DNA of 27,333 nucleotides from JBFFXF01 sp041569895 (GTDB taxonomy: Bacteria; Planctomycetota; UBA8108; JACQVS01), in assembly GCA_041569895.1 (NCBI GenBank), contig JBFFXF010000083.1, positions 1-27,333 on the forward strand. The letters run 5' to 3'. Numbering within the stretch: the stretch's first letter is position 1; every line of letters begins with the position of its first letter. Positions 24,881 to 27,333 of the stretch are shown here, piece after piece. Position numbers and translations under genes: made by a program. The notes under the pieces were generated by a model. The model was not told the origin of the DNA. It saw only the letters and a list, made by a program, of their open reading frames with translations, and ran no database searches.

Positions 24881-25999
24881 ATGCGGAGGGTACTGATCGC
24901 ACTGGCGCTCGCGTCAGCTTTGGTCGTCACGGTTCTCGTCGTGTTCCACTCGTCGGGAGCCCGCGGAATGTCGGAGGGAGTCGGCGAGTCGGCGTCGCTC
25001 GTCGTCAAGAACATCGGGACCGACGTCGTTCCGCAGGCCGACCCGAGCGTCACGGCCGAAGCGGAGAATGTGCTGTCGCCGGAGGGGGAGCTCGTCGCGA
25101 AGATCACGGCGGCGCAGCGCGCCTACTCCGACATCGTCCACGCCACGGGCATGCCGAGCGCGCTCAAGGTCAAGAAGCGTCTCGAGATCTTCGAGCAGGC
25201 GGCCGATGAGCTCGCGGCGCTCGGGGAGACGGTGGTGCCCCTGCTCCTCGATCGACTCGACCAGGAGAAGGACGGGCACTCGCGACTGCTCTTCCTCACC
25301 GCGCTGTCACGGGTCGAGGGAGATGCGGGCATCGAGGGGACGCTCGAGGCTCTCCGGAGGCTCGACGACCCGACGGTGGAGCAGGTGTTTCTCGACCGTC
25401 TCACGCGAAGCCTCGACGCGCGCGACATCCTGGTGGTCGAGGAGATCCTCAACAAGAGCAGAGATCCGGAGACGCGCATGACGATGATCGCCAACGCCGT
25501 CTCCCGCCGGGATTCGAGCTTCGCGGTCTACTTGCCCGAGATCGCCGCGCGTGACCCCGACCCGATAGTTCGACAGCAGGCGCTCGTCGCCGGGGCGCGT
25601 CTCGAGGCGCAGTTTGACGTCCAGCTCCTCGAGGACCTCGCGCTCCTGGACGGGGCTCCCGCCGTCCAGTCCGAGGCGGTGAAGCTCTACGCCGCGACCA
25701 GTCCCGGCGACCTCGTCGACCTGGCGCTCGACGTCCTCGACGAGCAGCCTCCGGCGGAGGTGCAGCGGTCGCTCATCGAGGTGCTCGCGCAGTCGGACGA
25801 CATCGACGCCGACATGGTCCTCCGCCAGATCGCATCGAGCGCCGCGGACGAGACGGTCCGCCGGCGCGCGCTGGCCGCCATCGAGCGGCGCATCGACTGG
25901 AGTGACGAGCCGGAGGCGGACGAGGAGACCGAGGCGGACGAGGAGTCCGAAGTGGTCGAGGAGACCCAGGTGGGCGCGGAGACCGAGGACTCCGAGTAA
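24881..25999 (+). CDS. Membrane-anchored or secreted HEAT-repeat-like protein with acidic tail
   Basis: The ATG at 24881, with GTGGAG about 9 bases upstream, gives 372 residues; a GTG at 24866 is also possible. A hydrophobic segment at about 4-22 is a signal or anchor. Residues about 60-320 are a series of paired helices spaced about 30-35 residues apart, such as V-V-P-L-L-L-D-R-L, D-P-I-V-R-Q-Q-A-L and D-E-T-V-R-R-R-A-L-A-A-I, typical of HEAT or armadillo-like solenoids that bind proteins. The last 40 residues are strongly acidic, with repeated E-A-D-E-E. No catalytic site is seen. It ends 25 bases before a hairpin that could also help stop its transcript. Confidence 0.85.
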   Translation: MRRVLIALALASALVVTVLVVFHSSGARGMSEGVGESASLVVKNIGTDVVPQADPSVTAEAENVLSPEGELVAKITAAQRAYSDIVHATGMPSALKVKKRLEIFEQAADELAALGETVVPLLLDRLDQEKDGHSRLLFLTALSRVEGDAGIEGTLEALRRLDDPTVEQVFLDRLTRSLDARDILVVEEILNKSRDPETRMTMIANAVSRRDSSFAVYLPEIAARDPDPIVRQQALVAGARLEAQFDVQLLEDLALLDGAPAVQSEAVKLYAATSPGDLVDLALDVLDEQPPAEVQRSLIEVLAQSDDIDADMVLRQIASSAADETVRRRALAAIERRIDWSDEPEADEETEADEESEVVEETQVGAETEDSE

Positions 26000-26014
26000 C
26001 TCGCCCGCCGGCGG

Positions 26015-26056
26015 CAAAAAACAACGGCCCTCGCGCCCGGAAGAGCACGAGGGCCG
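26015..26056 (-). terminator. Intrinsic terminator for the Gly/Asp-rich repeat protein gene
   Basis: Perfect 9-base arms (26025-26033 and 26048-26056, CGGCCCTCG and CGAGGGCCG) enclose a 14-base loop. On the minus strand the stem is followed by TTGTTTTTTG, a good U-tract. In the plus direction only CTTTCACTT follows, so it works mainly for the minus gene, ending 39 bases after its stop codon. Confidence 0.8.
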
Positions 26057-26095
26057 CTTTCACTTCCCCCAACCGGAGCCGGGTCTTTGAAACCC

Positions 26096-27333
26096 TCAGT
26101 CGGTCGTCAGCGTGCCGTTGGCGCCGGCCACCGCGCCGCCGGTCCCCGCCGTCACCGTGAAGGTCGTGCCGGTGCCGATCATGCAGCCGCTCGGCGTCGT
26201 GTTGTCGAGTCGGCGGTTCGAGGCGCGCAGCGTGATGTCACCGCCGTCGCCGTTCGTCCCGGTCCCGACCCCGTTGCCTCCAGAGGCGTCGATGACCGAG
26301 AGGTCCTCGATGCGGCCGAAGCTGTTGGTCTTCTGCTCGCCGTCGTCCGAGTCGGAGTCGATCACGACGTCGCCCCCGTCCGACCCGTCCGCGTTGCCGC
26401 TGCCGGCGTCCCCACCGGTCGTGGTCATGAGACCGAAGAAGTACACCGTGCCTCCAAAGTTGTCGAGCAGATCGACGCCGCCCGGATCGGTGTTCGGATC
26501 CGCGCTGAGGTCGTCGACGAGGAAGTACACGTTGCCTCCGGCGCCGGCGGCGCTCCGGCCGACGCCCACCGCGTCCCCGGCGCGCGAATCGATGATCCCG
26601 ATCACCCAGACGGAACCGTCGAGCGACCGCAGCTCGATGTCGCCGCCGGCGCTTCCGACGCCGTCCACTGCCGCGTCGGAGCCGGCGGTCGTGATGTCGC
26701 CGAAGTAGCGGATGTCCGCCCTCCGCGCGCCGTAGGTGGTGAACTCGACATCGCCGCCATCGGCGCCGTTGCCGCTGGTGGAGGCGCCGCCGCTGGCGTC
26801 AATGTCGCCGGTCCAGTCGACCCGTCCCTCATCGACCTCGACGGTGACGCTGCCGCCGTCCCCGCCGACGTCGGTCAGGGCGGCGCCGCCCGCGACGTTC
26901 ACGTCGATCGGAGTTCCGCTCGCCGCTCCGCCGATGAAGAACCGGCGTGAGGGGGCTGCGTTCGTGCCGACGGCGATCGCGCCACCGTCACCGCCATCCG
27001 CCGTGGCATCGCCGGCGCCGCCGCGAACGTCGAACGTGCCGGAGAGCATCGCCATGTCGTGGACGTCGACGTCGATGTCCCCGGCGTCACCCCCGCGGGT
27101 CCCCGCCGCGCTCGCGGCGCCGCCGCTGGCGTCGATCGTGCCCGTGAGTGTGACGCGCGAGCGCGTGGCGTTCCGGTAATCGACCGTGAAGGTGCCGCCG
27201 TCGCCGCCGGTGTCGCCGACTCCGCCGGAGACGTCCACCGTGGTGTTCGCGCCGAAGGCGATGATCGCGCCGCGCGCCTGGATGAGCGGGTTGAAGCTCT
27301 CGACCGTGACGTCGCCGCCCAGTCCGCCGTCGC
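26096..27333 (-). CDS. Gly/Asp-rich beta-repeat surface protein, N-terminus outside window
   Basis: The frame is open to the right edge, so only the C-terminal 412 residues or so are seen; a GTG at 27238 is not a likely true start. It consists of about eight repeats of 33-50 residues, each of form G-x-I-D-A-S-G-G, a Gly/Ala/Asp-rich loop with G-G-D-G-G or a close variant, then a beta strand such as I-T-L or V-V-I and an often aromatic second strand. Such repeats fit a parallel beta-helix or calcium-binding surface protein, as in secreted planctomycete adhesin-like proteins. The last segment contains a single Cys and ends in a Gly-rich tail without a clear sorting signal. It is followed by an intrinsic terminator. 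Confidence 0.82.
   Translation of the reverse strand, partial: DGGLGGDVTVESFNPLIQARGAIIAFGANTTVDVSGGVGDTGGDGGTFTVDYRNATRSRVTLTGTIDASGGAASAAGTRGGDAGDIDVDVHDMAMLSGTFDVRGGAGDATADGGDGGAIAVGTNAAPSRRFFIGGAASGTPIDVNVAGGAALTDVGGDGGSVTVEVDEGRVDWTGDIDASGGASTSGNGADGGDVEFTTYGARRADIRYFGDITTAGSDAAVDGVGSAGGDIELRSLDGSVWVIGIIDSRAGDAVGVGRSAAGAGGNVYFLVDDLSADPNTDPGGVDLLDNFGGTVYFFGLMTTTGGDAGSGNADGSDGGDVVIDSDSDDGEQKTNSFGRIEDLSVIDASGGNGVGTGTNGDGGDITLRASNRRLDNTTPSGCMIGTGTTFTVTAGTGGAVAGANGTLTTD

Overview
The window is high-GC bacterial chromosome that reads as Planctomycetota, probably a little-studied lineage. The strongest signs are a PSD1-type DUF1549/DUF1553 cytochrome-like protein followed by a DUF1501 protein and a PPC-domain protein, a C-terminal planctomycete-style dockerin, two Hanks-type Ser/Thr kinases, and many secreted proteins of uncertain role. 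I see no phage, insertion sequence, CRISPR array, tRNA or rRNA, and most genes use the same GC-rich codons.

Layout, left to right. 1-4975 (+): a coiled-coil protein (5' end outside the window), a terpenoid-cyclase-fold protein and an M28 peptidase, joined by two ATGA overlaps. 5178-6293 (+): soluble Ser/Thr kinase. 6334-7503 (-): M20 peptidase. 7569-8594 (+): secreted propeller-like protein whose 3' end overlaps the next, convergent operon. 8560-11628 (-): Tat-exported Gfo/Idh/MocA oxidoreductase, PLP-dependent dehydratase and medium-chain dehydrogenase. 11802-13148 (+): membrane-anchored Ser/Thr kinase. 13473-19037 (-): PPC, DUF1501 and PSD1 genes, with a strong hairpin between PSD1 and DUF1501. 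19119-21038 (-): membrane-anchored protein with six carboxypeptidase-regulatory-like domains.

21378-23099 (-) is the most interesting part: a clear class-I cobalamin riboswitch, with a fitting promoter and a structured leader, precedes a secreted propeller-like protein ending in a dockerin. No B12 synthesis or transport gene is present, so this surface protein appears to be the direct B12-controlled gene. By analogy with the Bacteroidetes surface propeller BtuG it could be a corrinoid-capture protein, but that is inference.

23189-27333: a small two-helix membrane protein (+), a secreted protein of unknown function (-), a divergent HEAT-like protein with an acidic tail (+), an intrinsic terminator, and the C-terminal part of a Gly/Asp-rich repeat protein (-) that runs off the right edge.

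Several intergenic gaps hold short tandem repeats (hexamers with a CGG core, and a 9-mer) and a 123-bp inverted-repeat segment. These are the main non-coding structures not explained by genes.
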